Source: Rivularia sp034931125 | Lineage (GTDB): Bacteria; Cyanobacteriota; Cyanobacteriia; Cyanobacteriales; Nostocaceae | NCBI RefSeq assembly: GCF_034931125.1 | Contig: NZ_JAYGHM010000025.1 | Location: 36,590-100,589 of the forward strand | Direction: 5' to 3' | DNA length: 64,000 nt | Shown here: piece after piece, positions 17,911-26,731 of the stretch | Layout: each line of letters opens with the position of its first letter | Position numbering within the stretch: the first letter of the stretch is position 1 | Program-made: the position numbers and the translations under genes | Notes under the pieces: model-generated | The model's input: the letters and a program-made list of their open reading frames with translations, nothing else | What the model was told of the DNA's origin: nothing | Database searches by the model: none

Positions 17911-19008
17911 ATGATGGAATTGTTGTCAAATAATATTTTTTTTAGCGCTAAAGTACAATTGACATTTTTGTTTGGAGTACTTAGCTTTGTTGCATTTTTT
18001 ATTGGTCGTGTTTTTCCTCGGATTATCAAATTTTGCTTGAGTCAATTTGTATCTACTGAGATTGGTGATAAAGCTGAAAAATTATTGCAACCTTACATAA
18101 ATTTAATTGGAATAGCTTTTGGATTGGGATTTTTAGAAATAGTTGCTTTATTTATTCCCGTATTAGATGATTATCCAGTTATAGAAAAAATTATTAGTTT
18201 AATTTTGACTATAGAAGCTTGCTGGTTAATTATTAGAATATGTGGAAAATATATAGATGATTATATATTAGAAAGTGCTTTAAAAAGTGGTCGTAAAGCT
18301 AATAGCGAACTACTTAACTTAGGAAAGTATACAGCTTACTTAGCAATTGTTTTTGGCGGAATTATCTTCTTTGCTAAAACTCATAATATAAAAATATTTA
18401 GCTTGCTAGCTAGTTTAGGAATTGGTGGTGTTGCAGTTGCTTTCGCGTCTAAAACTACAATAGAGCAGCTTCTTAGTGGTGTTGTATTATATGTCGATCA
18501 TCCTTTTTATATTGATGATTATATTGGCTTACCAGACGGTACTTTTGGGCGAGTTGAATCTATTGGATGGCGTTCTACAAAAATTCGTACTTCGGGTAAA
18601 GGAACGGTAATAGTAATTCCGAATAATTCTCTGACTCAAATGAGTATCGAAAACTTTTCTGGTGCTAAAAAGGTAATTTCAATTCTTTCTTTGAATTTTA
18701 CTCGTAAAATTGAACCGAAAGAACAAGCATTAATTGAGCAGGTAGTATTAACAAGCACTAAAGATATTTTTGGGCTTGATTCGCGCAGTACTCGGATAGA
18801 TTTTAGAACTTTAAATAAAAATGACGAACCAAAGACTCAAGCTCAAGTTAGCTTATTCATATTAGGTACTGGTAAAGTATCTATGGAGTTGCGTCGGCAG
18901 TTACTTGATGTAGCCACACAAACTATTAATCAGAAGTTGAAAGGATACGGTATCGATTTCAATATAGAAGAACCAACTATCTATGTAGATGCTCCCGTTA
19001 CAATCTAA
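17911..19008 (+). CDS. MscS family mechanosensitive channel (first of pair)
   Basis: A 365-residue small-conductance mechanosensitive channel protein. There are about four membrane helices (near residues 12-38, 58-80, 88-110, 133-155), then the pore-lining helix and start of the beta domain in SLLASLGIGGVAVAFASKTT, followed by the cytoplasmic signature VDHPFYIDDYIG and GRVESIGWRSTKIRT. The ending EEPTIYVDAPVTI matches the end of the next gene. The ATG at 17911 sits eight bases after AAGGAG; two TTG codons just before it are less likely. Only eight bases separate it from the next channel gene, so the two are surely co-transcribed. It likely opens on membrane tension during osmotic downshock. 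Confidence 0.9.
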   Translation: MMELLSNNIFFSAKVQLTFLFGVLSFVAFFIGRVFPRIIKFCLSQFVSTEIGDKAEKLLQPYINLIGIAFGLGFLEIVALFIPVLDDYPVIEKIISLILTIEACWLIIRICGKYIDDYILESALKSGRKANSELLNLGKYTAYLAIVFGGIIFFAKTHNIKIFSLLASLGIGGVAVAFASKTTIEQLLSGVVLYVDHPFYIDDYIGLPDGTFGRVESIGWRSTKIRTSGKGTVIVIPNNSLTQMSIENFSGAKKVISILSLNFTRKIEPKEQALIEQVVLTSTKDIFGLDSRSTRIDFRTLNKNDEPKTQAQVSLFILGTGKVSMELRRQLLDVATQTINQKLKGYGIDFNIEEPTIYVDAPVTI

Positions 19009-19016
19009 AGGTAACT

Positions 19017-20204
19017 ATGAAAATTCCTAATCAAGTATTTGACTTTCTATTACGAGAAGACATCCGTAACTTAGAAATATTTGTTTTGTGCGTTATCGCT
19101 TCTTTGTTTATCGGAAGATACACTCCCTTATTAATTAAAGTAGCTGTCAACCGTTTCTTGCCTCCACAAGTAACTGATATCTATGAAAAATTAATCTATA
19201 CAAACCGTCAAGCCTTAAAATGGGCTGGTACTTCAATTTTAATTTTATTATCTTTAGGCTTAATTTCTCAATATGAAGGCTTCTATAAATTTTTACGCAA
19301 TGTAGTGGAATTAGCAGTTATTCTCAGTATTGCTTTTTTAGCTTCCGGTGTTTTTCGGCAATTGATTAGAACATATGGTGTTACTATTATTCGTAAATTG
19401 GGCTATCAGGCTGACGATTTACTATTGATTGTTGAAACTATCTTTAATCTGACTATAGGATTTATTGCTGTTTTAGTTTTTGCTAACGATAAATTTAATT
19501 TAGTCGGTTTAATCACTGGTTTAGGAATTGGTGGATTAGCAGTTGCTTTTGCAGCCCAAAAAACTTTAGAGCAATTCTTAGGTACTATTGTTATATATTT
19601 GGATCGACCTTTTGTAACAGGTGAATATATTCATTTACCGTCATCAAGTAGCTACGGAGCCGAAATTTATGGACGAGTTGAATCTATCGGATTTCGTTCT
19701 ACAAAAATTCGTTCTTCTGGTAAAAGTACTTTGATGATTGTACCTAATTCTATATTAGCTAATGTAGAAATTGAAAACGTAACCCGTGGGAAAAAAGTCA
19801 TGGTGTTGCTATATCTTGACTTCAATCAAAAGCTACTTGATAAAGGACAGGCTTTAGTAAGACAAGTAGTTGAAGACAGTATGGAATCGCTTTTTGGAGT
19901 ACAACCTGATAGCACAAAAGTAGTTTTTGAAGACTTAAACTCAAATTCTCAAACAACGAACGCTGATATTTCTGGTATTGATGCATCAGCGACCGATCTT
20001 ACTACCGGCAAAGATTTACAACTAGAACATACAAGAGCTAGAATTACTTTCTTTCTTTTAGGTTCAAACCAAAATTCTCTTGAGTTGAGAAAACAATTAT
20101 TAAATTTAGCAAATGAAAAGGTTTCTCATAAGTTGAATAATTTTGGAATTGAGTTTGTCATGCAAGAACCTAATATTTATATTGAAGCACCAGTTACTAT
20201 TTAG
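19017..20204 (+). CDS. MscS family mechanosensitive channel (second of pair)
   Basis: A 395-residue paralogue of the preceding product. It shares the pore motif GLGIGGLAVAFAAQKTLEQFLG, then LDRPFVTGEYIHLP, GRVESIGFRSTKIRSSGK and the same C-terminal PNIYIEAPVTI. Compared with the first copy it has a polar insertion near residues 300-335 (SNSQTTNADISGIDASATD) in the C-terminal cytoplasmic domain. Four or so membrane helices come first. The pair may form homo- or hetero-heptamers; this cannot be told from sequence. Co-transcription with the first gene is near certain from the eight-base spacing. Confidence 0.9.
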   Translation: MKIPNQVFDFLLREDIRNLEIFVLCVIASLFIGRYTPLLIKVAVNRFLPPQVTDIYEKLIYTNRQALKWAGTSILILLSLGLISQYEGFYKFLRNVVELAVILSIAFLASGVFRQLIRTYGVTIIRKLGYQADDLLLIVETIFNLTIGFIAVLVFANDKFNLVGLITGLGIGGLAVAFAAQKTLEQFLGTIVIYLDRPFVTGEYIHLPSSSSYGAEIYGRVESIGFRSTKIRSSGKSTLMIVPNSILANVEIENVTRGKKVMVLLYLDFNQKLLDKGQALVRQVVEDSMESLFGVQPDSTKVVFEDLNSNSQTTNADISGIDASATDLTTGKDLQLEHTRARITFFLLGSNQNSLELRKQLLNLANEKVSHKLNNFGIEFVMQEPNIYIEAPVTI

Positions 20205-20276
20205 GATTGGGAATTGGGGATTGGGCGTTGGGGATTGGGCATTGAAATTAAAGCTTTTTTGAAAGTTGATTTTTTT

Positions 20277-20302
20277 GTAGTGCGGGCATCTTGCCCGCTA
20301 TT
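20277..20302. repeat. Dispersed hairpin repeat, GCGGGCA-TCT-TGCCCGC
   Basis: GTAGTGCGGGCATCTTGCCC, a perfect 7-bp stem (20282-20288 with 20292-20298) with a 3-base loop. A second copy in the opposite orientation, GCGAGCA-AGA-TGCTCGC preceding ACTAC, is at 58700-58716, with compensated stem changes. Confidence 0.7.
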
Positions 20303-20388
20303 TCATAAATATATTGTTTGTGAATCTTTAAAAATATCTTGTTGACTAGAACTTAGTTTCAATGCCCAATGCCCAATACCCCAATGCT

Positions 20389-21984
20389 CTATACCTCATT
20401 TTTTCCATTTTGATGTTGGGAATATCGTAGTAAAGCTTGTTCTAATTCGGGTGAAAGTTTTAGAGGTAAATCACCGCTGCGTAAGTGTAGGTCTCTTTGA
20501 GGGAATGGAATTTCGATATTATGTTTTTTCAGAGTTGCTTCAATTCGGAAATATAGATCGCTTTTAATTGATACTTGATGACTGGGTACGTCTATCCATA
20601 CGAGTAATTCAAAATCTAAAGAACTGTCACCTAAGCCGGTAAATAATACTTGAGATTGAGGAACTGCAAGCACTTCAGGATGATTTTTTGCTGACTCTAA
20701 AAGTGCTTTTTTAACAAGATTTACATCAGAACTATAAGAAACTCCTACTGGTATATGAATCCGAGAAATTGAATTCCGATGGCTCCAATTAATCACTTCA
20801 TCTTCTAAAAAACGCGAGTTTGGTACTATTATCGATACTCTATCTAAAGTCCGAATTACTACACTACGCGCACCAATACGTTCTACAGTTCCCATGTATT
20901 TGCCAACTTCAATAAAATCACCTACTTGAATTGGTCTTTCAAATAATAATACTAGTCCGCTACCAAAATTTTTGGCAATGTCTTGGAATCCGAAACCAAT
21001 ACCAACACCTAATGCACTTGCTAATATTGCTAAAGAACTTAAATCAATTCCAAAAATTTGTAAAAGAACAACTGAACCGACCCCAATTAGCATATATCTG
21101 AAGACAATTGCGATTACTTCCTGCGCTCCCCGACTAATTCGCAGTACTCCTAAAATTCGCGATCGCAATATATTAGTAACGGCACCCGAAAGTACAATCA
21201 ATCCCAGAAATAAACCAATTAAAACTAAAATATTAGTGATTGTAAAGTCTTTAAAAATTCGTGAAGTCAGGCTCAATCGTATACTATTAGCAATATCAAA
21301 ACTCCATTGCCGCGTTAAAGGAAATAGATTAGTAATATAAAGAGTTACACCTACCCAAAGTGCTGTTCGGGTTAAGGCTAAAGTTACTTTTAATAATATA
21401 TTTAGACTGTTTCGCTGTGAGTTTTGATCGGCAGAATCTTCCGATGTTACTAATGGGAAAACATTTTGCTGCAATCTTAGCCATACTCTTCCTAAAACCC
21501 AATGAAGTGCTACTGTTAGCACTATAAGCATAAAACTTAAAATTAATGTATTCCGAATAAACTCTGCACTTCTTTCTTTTCTAGCTTTCTCAAGTGTTTC
21601 ACGAATTATCTGCGCCCATTTTTCTGCTTGTTCGTTGGGATTTTGAGGAGAAACAGCGTCTTTATCGGTGACAGTAAAATCAAAGTTGTTAATAAAAACT
21701 CTTACATATTTTTCATCTTTTTGAATCTTTATCTCAGGTTGATTTTCAGATTTTAGTGCTAATTGAAGAATTTCATTAATATACTCAGCCCTTTTTTTTG
21801 CTGTTGTATCGCTGGTACTTGCAACCTGGAAAAGCTTGCTACCATCAATGTCTACGGCCGCAAATTCATTGGACTGTGCTACCGCTTGCGTAAGCTCTAA
21901 GCTAAATACAAGCATCAAGATTATGATTGCTGCTTTTACTGCTTTAAAATATTTATAACTACGTAATTTCGGTTTATTTTTCAT
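20389..21984 (-). CDS. MscS family channel with exported N-terminal domain
   Basis: A 531-residue mechanosensitive channel protein, larger than the two at 17911-20204 and convergent with them. A signal peptide (MKNKPKLRSYKYFKAVKAAI, then a hydrophobic stretch ending near AVAQS at about 38) precedes a periplasmic domain of roughly 100 residues. Four to five membrane helices lie between about 145 and 330. The pore and beta domain are in LASALGVGIGFGFQDIAKNF, FERPIQVGDFIEVG, MGTVERIGARSVVIRT and IIVPNSRFLEDEVINWSH. The last part is the cytoplasmic alpha-beta domain, ending in IPFPQRDLHLRSG. It resembles the large MscS-like proteins of cyanobacteria. It is alone on the minus strand. Confidence 0.9.
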   Translation of the reverse strand: MKNKPKLRSYKYFKAVKAAIIILMLVFSLELTQAVAQSNEFAAVDIDGSKLFQVASTSDTTAKKRAEYINEILQLALKSENQPEIKIQKDEKYVRVFINNFDFTVTDKDAVSPQNPNEQAEKWAQIIRETLEKARKERSAEFIRNTLILSFMLIVLTVALHWVLGRVWLRLQQNVFPLVTSEDSADQNSQRNSLNILLKVTLALTRTALWVGVTLYITNLFPLTRQWSFDIANSIRLSLTSRIFKDFTITNILVLIGLFLGLIVLSGAVTNILRSRILGVLRISRGAQEVIAIVFRYMLIGVGSVVLLQIFGIDLSSLAILASALGVGIGFGFQDIAKNFGSGLVLLFERPIQVGDFIEVGKYMGTVERIGARSVVIRTLDRVSIIVPNSRFLEDEVINWSHRNSISRIHIPVGVSYSSDVNLVKKALLESAKNHPEVLAVPQSQVLFTGLGDSSLDFELLVWIDVPSHQVSIKSDLYFRIEATLKKHNIEIPFPQRDLHLRSGDLPLKLSPELEQALLRYSQHQNGKNEV

Positions 21985-22307
21985 ATTTACTGGTGCTGTG
22001 AGAATAAGAGAAGTTGTAAATAAGACAGTCGATTACGTAACAATGTCTAGAAGTAGCAAGAATCTTATATATCTTAAAAGCATTGAAAAAATAATGCCAC
22101 TAATCTTTAGCATAGGCTTATACTTTTTCGATTCAAGTAGAAAAAACATCGAGCAACCGCATAATCCTAGCTACTTATATAAAGCTTTATATCTGCCGAT
22201 GTTCCCATGCTGACAAGAACGCGGTAATCTGGATTTAGTTCCCAGCAAGTAGTAATTAAAGGTCAAAGCTTAAAGCTTAACTGTTCATTGATAATTGCTT
22301 ATTAACT
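21985..22307. other. Intergenic region
   Basis: About 320 bases between divergent genes. A 71-codon plus-strand frame at 21998-22213 gives a composition unlike a real protein and has no ribosome binding site, so it is not called. Nothing else seen. Confidence 0.45.
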
Positions 22308-23003
22308 ATGTTGAAAAAGATTGATAAAAGCATTTGGGTTGCCGAACAAAAGTTAAAATACTGGGGATTAGAAGTTGGTACGAGAATGACTGTTATTCAG
22401 CTTAAAAACAGTGAATTAGTTGTTATTTCTCCAATAAAGGTGGACAAGCTCACGATCGATCAAATCAACGAAATGGGTAAAGTTAGTATCATAATCGCTC
22501 CTAATCTTTACCATCATCTTTCTATTTCAGATTTCAAATCAGTTTATGCCGATGCTAAAATTTTTGCTGCTCCTGGATTAGAATCAAAACGTCAAGATAT
22601 TAAAATTGATCGAACTCTTGATCGCGGTAAAATTGGTCAAGATGAAATTGAATATTTCTTGTTTGAAGGTTTTAAAATTATAGATTTAAAAGGGCTATCT
22701 CCATTAAATGAAATTGTTTTTTTGCATCGAGCCAGTAAAACTTTGATTTTAACTGATACTGCTTTTCATTTTGATGAAAGTTTTTCCTTAACAACTCAGT
22801 TGACTATGAGATTAATTGGAGGATATAAAAAATTGGAGCCTTCAATTTTAGAGAAATTAGCGACCCGAGACAGAGAAAAAGTTAAGAATTCAATTAACAA
22901 AGTGCTTGATTGGGATTTTGAGCGAGTCATTATGGCTCACGGTAGTATTATAGAAAACGAGGGTAAGAGAAAACTTAAAGAAGGATATGAATGGCTAAAG
23001 TAA
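22308..23003 (+). CDS. DUF4336 family protein
   Basis: A 231-residue soluble protein of the DUF4336 type, which has a metallo-beta-lactamase-like fold. Seen are the SIWVAEQKLKYWGLEVGTRMTVIQL opening, IIAPNLYHHLSISDFKSVY, APGLESKRQD, a middle EIVFLHRASKTLILTDTAF and the late VIMAHGSIIE. The histidines that could bind metal are sparse compared with true metallo-beta-lactamases (no HxHxDH), so hydrolytic activity is doubtful. Function unknown. It is on the plus strand upstream of the truncated RDD gene and the cysteine desulfurase gene; spacing (156 bases) does not prove an operon. The ATG at 22308 is a normal start. Confidence 0.7.
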   Translation: MLKKIDKSIWVAEQKLKYWGLEVGTRMTVIQLKNSELVVISPIKVDKLTIDQINEMGKVSIIIAPNLYHHLSISDFKSVYADAKIFAAPGLESKRQDIKIDRTLDRGKIGQDEIEYFLFEGFKIIDLKGLSPLNEIVFLHRASKTLILTDTAFHFDESFSLTTQLTMRLIGGYKKLEPSILEKLATRDREKVKNSINKVLDWDFERVIMAHGSIIENEGKRKLKEGYEWLK

Positions 23004-23018
23004 TTTTAGATTTTAGAT

Positions 23019-23065
23019 ACTTCGGCAAGTCTTACAGTGAGCTACGTCGAACTGCTCAGCACAAG
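23019..23065. repeat. Possible fragment of a dispersed intergenic repeat
   Basis: ACTTCGGCAAGTCTTACAGT followed by GAGCTACGTCGAACTGCTCAG. It resembles, from memory, the CTTCGGC/GCTCAGT-type dispersed repeats of cyanobacteria. No second copy was found in this window. Confidence 0.3.
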
Positions 23066-23159
23066 TTTTAGATTTTGAATTAAAATTTTGTCTCTGTAAA
23101 GTATTAGAAATTGTCCCCTTGTCCTCCCATCCCCTATTCTATTTTTATTTCTTCCCGAT

Positions 23160-23450
23160 ATGTCCGCGATCGCCAAGGCTTCCATAATCATAAATTTGAT
23201 TTTGAACTGGTTTTACTTCACCGTTTTAGAAAGTTCTCAATTAAAAGCTACTTTGGGAAAATTCCTGTTAGGTATTAAAGTCACAGATTCAAACAATCAG
23301 AAAATATCTTTTATGCAAGCTAATATTAGATATTGGAGTAAATTTATTTCTATTTTAACTTTAGCGATCGGTTTCATTACGATTCTGTTTACTCCCAAAA
23401 AACAAGGTTGTCACGATATGTTAGTTAAAACTACAGTTATTAAAAAGTAA
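23160..23450 (+). CDS. RDD family membrane protein, N-terminally short
   Basis: A 96-residue protein with the back two thirds of an RDD domain: a first helix near residues 5-24, the family motif TLGKFLLGIKVTD near 30-43, then KISFMQANIRYWSKFIS, a second helix at about 57-75 and the KKQGCHDMLVKT ending. The usual first helix with the Arg-Asp-Asp signature is absent, and the upstream 150 bases do not hold it in any frame. It is therefore either a shortened member or a decayed one. Codon use and the conserved ending argue that it may still be made. The ATG at 23160 precedes an HIP1 site. RDD proteins often act in ion or solute transport; no role is assigned. Confidence 0.55.
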   Translation: MSAIAKASIIINLILNWFYFTVLESSQLKATLGKFLLGIKVTDSNNQKISFMQANIRYWSKFISILTLAIGFITILFTPKKQGCHDMLVKTTVIKK

Positions 23451-23497
23451 AGTTTAAGTTCCTATTCCCTAGTCCTTTATTAAATATAATTTTTATT

Positions 23498-24664
23498 ATG
23501 TCTCAACGTCCTATCTACCTCGATTGTCATTCTACAACACCCGTTGACGAAAGAGTATTAAACACAATGTTACCTTACTTTACCGAACATTTCGGCAATG
23601 CTTCAAGTATCGGTCATATGTACGGTTGGGAAGCCGAAGCTGCTGTAAAAAAAGCGCGTGTAACTATTGCTGAAGCTATCAATGCAACTCCCGAAGAAAT
23701 CGTTTTTACAAGTGGTGCAACGGAAGCAAATAATTTAGCTATTAAAGGTGTTGCAGAAGCTTATTTTGCCCAAGGTCAACATATTATTACTTTAGAAACC
23801 GAGCATAATGCAGTTATCGATCCCTGTAATTATTTAAAAACTCTTGGCTTTGAAATTACATTTCTTCCCGTACAAAAAGATGGAATTATTAATCTCAAAG
23901 ATTTAGAAAAAGCCTTTCGTGACGATACTATTTTAGTCTCAATAATGGCAGCTAATAATGAAATTGGGGTTTTACAACCGTTAGCAGAAATTGGGGCAAT
24001 GTGTCATGAACGCAATATCATTTTTCATTCAGATAGCGCTCAAGCGATCGGTAAAATACCCCTTGATGTACAAGCGATGAATATTGACTTAATGTCACTC
24101 ACAGCACATAAAGTTTACGGAGCAAAAGGTATCGGCGCTTTATACGTGCGTCGTCGTAATCCCAGAGTTAATCTGGCTTCCCAGCAACATGGTGGCGGAC
24201 ATGAACGGGGAATGCGATCGGGTACATTATATACACCGCAAATTGTGGGATTCGGTAAAGCAGTAGAAATTGCTCTGCAAACCCAAGCAACAGAGAATGC
24301 ATATCTAACTCAACTTAGACAAAGTTTGTGGGAACAGCTTTCGCAACTAACAGGAATTCATCTCAATGGACATCCGACCCAAAGATTAGCGGGGAATCTG
24401 AACGTCAGCGTTGAGGGGGTAGACGGTTCAGCATTACTATTAGGATTACAGTCAGTAATGGCAGTTTCCTCCGGTGCGGCTTGTTCGTCAATAAGTACTG
24501 CACCTTCCCACGTTTTAACAGCATTAGGTCACTCTGAAAAACTAGCTTATGCTTCCGTGCGCTTCGGTATCGGTAGATTCAATACAGCAACGGAAATCAA
24601 TAAAGTTGCAGAACATTTTATTTCCACAGTTGAAAGTTTGCGAAAACAAGCTGTGATGATTTAG
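23498..24664 (+). CDS. Cysteine desulfurase (NifS/IscS type)
   Basis: A 388-residue PLP enzyme that takes sulfur from cysteine to give alanine and an enzyme persulfide for Fe-S clusters and thiolated cofactors. The motifs follow group I desulfurases: YLDCHSTTPVD at the start, TSGATEANNLAIKG, the ring-stacking His in ETEHNAVID, HSDSAQAIGK, and the PLP lysine in SLTAHKVYGAKGIGAL. The catalytic Cys loop is SSGAACSS near residue 328. It is not SufS-like. No iscU or nifU neighbour is present, so its sulfur acceptor is unknown. It stands 47 bases after the RDD gene on the same strand. A second, distant PLP enzyme of this superfamily is at 27672-29132. Confidence 0.93.
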   Translation: MSQRPIYLDCHSTTPVDERVLNTMLPYFTEHFGNASSIGHMYGWEAEAAVKKARVTIAEAINATPEEIVFTSGATEANNLAIKGVAEAYFAQGQHIITLETEHNAVIDPCNYLKTLGFEITFLPVQKDGIINLKDLEKAFRDDTILVSIMAANNEIGVLQPLAEIGAMCHERNIIFHSDSAQAIGKIPLDVQAMNIDLMSLTAHKVYGAKGIGALYVRRRNPRVNLASQQHGGGHERGMRSGTLYTPQIVGFGKAVEIALQTQATENAYLTQLRQSLWEQLSQLTGIHLNGHPTQRLAGNLNVSVEGVDGSALLLGLQSVMAVSSGAACSSISTAPSHVLTALGHSEKLAYASVRFGIGRFNTATEINKVAEHFISTVESLRKQAVMI

Positions 24665-24715
24665 ATATTGATTATTGATAGATACACAATATTTAAAGCT
24701 TACTTCCTAGGGAAA

Positions 24716-26038
24716 TCAGCCTCGACTAATCGGAATTTCAATTACGAACTCTTTACCTTCTGCTGAGGACTCATAATACAACTTCCCGTAATGTTTATCT
24801 ACTACAATTTGATAGCTGATAGATAAACCCAATCCCGAACCTTTGCCGACTTGTTTGGTTGTAAAGAAAGGGTCAAATATTTTAGACTCAATTAATGGTG
24901 GAATTCCCGAACCGTTATCAGCAATACGAATTATAATATTACTATTTCCAGATAATTCTGTAGAAACTCGAATTTGAGGAATGAAAGTTTTATTGTTCTT
25001 GACTTCATCTTCTAAAGCATCGATCGCATTAGCCAAAATGTTCATAAATACTTGATTCAATTGTCCTGCATAACAATCAATTTTGGGTAAGGAAGAATAT
25101 TCTTTAATTACCTCAATTTCGAGATAATTCGGTTTCAGTCTCAAACGATTATGGAGAATTAATAGAGTACTATCAATTCCTTCATGAATATCAACTTTTT
25201 TAAATTCTGATTCATCAAGTCGAGCAAAATTACGCAATGATAAAACTATTGCTTTGATTCTTTCAGTACCGTTTTGCATCGAATCAAACAGTTTAACAAA
25301 GTCTTCTTTAATAAAATCTAGCTCTACCGTTTCTATTTCCTTTTGTATTTCCTTCGCTGGATCGGGATAGTATTTCTGATAAAGTTCAATGATTCTAACT
25401 AAATCTTGAGCGTATATACTCGCAGGAATTATATTACCATAAATAAAGCTGACGGGATTGTTAATTTCATGGGCTATACCTGCGACCATTTTACCAAGAG
25501 CAGACATTTTTTCGCTTTGGATTAGTTTTGACTGGGTACATCGAAGTTCATCAAGAGTTAATTCTAAATCTTTTGCTTTTTGTCGTAGTAAAGCTTCTGA
25601 TTGTCGTAAGGCAATTTCTGCCATCGATTCACTAATTCTCTTGTTGAGTAAAAGAAAATTATTGCTTGCTTCAGAACGAATTTTTAAACGTAAAAGAATC
25701 ATAGCATCAGAAGTAGGAGAAGATGGTTGAATTAGCGCACCTTCACTACGACAAGTTAAATTTTCGTTATGCTGATAAAAATTCAAACATCCAAGCAGCA
25801 TTTGCCGAGTTCTTGAACAAGCTTGTAAATATTGACTAACTTTCTCAACCGGGTCGGAAACTAAATCAAATAGCTTTTTTTGCTGTATTTCTTTAGTGGT
25901 TAAGCCTAACATTTTAGTTACAGCTTTGTTAATAGCTAAAATTTCACCTTCAACGTTGAGGAGTAACATCGCTTCTGGTAAAACGTTCGCTATTTCAAGA
26001 AATTGTTCTGAAGTTATTAAAGATTTTTCCCTTAACAT
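24716..26038 (-). CDS. PAS-containing sensor histidine kinase
   Basis: A 440-residue soluble histidine kinase. Residues about 12-75 form a PAS domain (LPEAMLLLNVEGEILAINKA, MLGLTTKEI). A coiled linker leads to the dimerisation/phosphoacceptor helix MVAGIAHEINNPVSFI, whose His is the phosphorylation site. The ATPase domain has the N box NILANAIDAL, G1 ADNGSGI, and G2 GKGSGLGLSISYQ. No transmembrane helix is predicted. From the HisKA helix on, the protein is nearly identical in plan and wording to the kinase at 31486-33483, including the ELYQKYYPDP insert. The gene for a MetOD1 protein lies 156 bases upstream on the same strand and may encode its partner. No response regulator is adjacent. Confidence 0.9.
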   Translation of the reverse strand: MLREKSLITSEQFLEIANVLPEAMLLLNVEGEILAINKAVTKMLGLTTKEIQQKKLFDLVSDPVEKVSQYLQACSRTRQMLLGCLNFYQHNENLTCRSEGALIQPSSPTSDAMILLRLKIRSEASNNFLLLNKRISESMAEIALRQSEALLRQKAKDLELTLDELRCTQSKLIQSEKMSALGKMVAGIAHEINNPVSFIYGNIIPASIYAQDLVRIIELYQKYYPDPAKEIQKEIETVELDFIKEDFVKLFDSMQNGTERIKAIVLSLRNFARLDESEFKKVDIHEGIDSTLLILHNRLRLKPNYLEIEVIKEYSSLPKIDCYAGQLNQVFMNILANAIDALEDEVKNNKTFIPQIRVSTELSGNSNIIIRIADNGSGIPPLIESKIFDPFFTTKQVGKGSGLGLSISYQIVVDKHYGKLYYESSAEGKEFVIEIPISRG

Positions 26039-26194
26039 TTATGTCCAGTATTAATTAGTTTAAATAATTTGCAGTCATTATTACACCGAAAGTATAATAA
26101 TGCTAAACACTCCAATCAAACTTATGAAAAAGCTTAGTTTGTTATACCCTTTACTAGCAATTATTCTTCCCTGTTACTTGGTCAAAAGTATCCT

Positions 26195-26731
26195 TTACCC
26201 TTTAAAATACTCTCTCCCAACTGCTTCTTCCGCTTCTTCGCTGTGTTCTAAATAAACTACAACTCTGCATCCAGAATTACCATTAGCAATAGTTTCTTGC
26301 AACTCAACTTTTGCGTAACCGAGATTATCAGCAGCTATCGAACCAAAAACATTGGAGGTCATCATACACATTGAAGGACGACCTTTAACTTTTTCCCCGA
26401 AGGGACAAACACGGTTGCCAAAAACAATTTTTTTATCGCTCTCTTCGATGATGTAAAAGTCACCTTGGATGCGTTTTTTTAAGTCAACTAAAACTTCAGC
26501 AACTTGCTCTCGTGAAAGATTTGATAATTTGAGAGCAGATTTATATTCTTGATCGATTTGTCTACCCATTGTTTGACCGACCACGCTAATAAATCCGGAA
26601 GCTTCTTCCAAACCAACCAAATCCTCTAACGTTCCAGATAGTTCTCGAATTAAGGTACTGAAAAATCCTTCTCGTTCTAATGGAACGTCTAAATTATTTA
26701 TCGAGGTATCTGTAACTGTAGATTTAATCAT
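26195..26731 (-). CDS. Methanogen output domain 1 (MetOD1) protein
   Basis: A 178-residue soluble protein. The C-terminal half has the pattern FGNRVCPFGEKVKGRPSMCM followed by MTSNVFGSIAADNLGYAKVEL and GNSGCRVVVYLEHS. From memory this matches the MetOD1 output domain, a putative sensor or output module with conserved cysteines. The Cys in VCPFG, SMCMM and GCRV are the obvious conserved positions and could bind metal or a small ligand. The N-terminal half is helical (residues about 18-100). The gene is directly upstream of the PAS histidine kinase on the same strand, so a shared signalling pathway is likely. The domain call is from motif memory. Confidence 0.65.
   Translation of the reverse strand: MIKSTVTDTSINNLDVPLEREGFFSTLIRELSGTLEDLVGLEEASGFISVVGQTMGRQIDQEYKSALKLSNLSREQVAEVLVDLKKRIQGDFYIIEESDKKIVFGNRVCPFGEKVKGRPSMCMMTSNVFGSIAADNLGYAKVELQETIANGNSGCRVVVYLEHSEEAEEAVGREYFKG

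Noticed and set aside
21998..22213. 71-codon plus-strand frame
   Set aside because: No ribosome binding site, odd composition, in a divergent promoter region.
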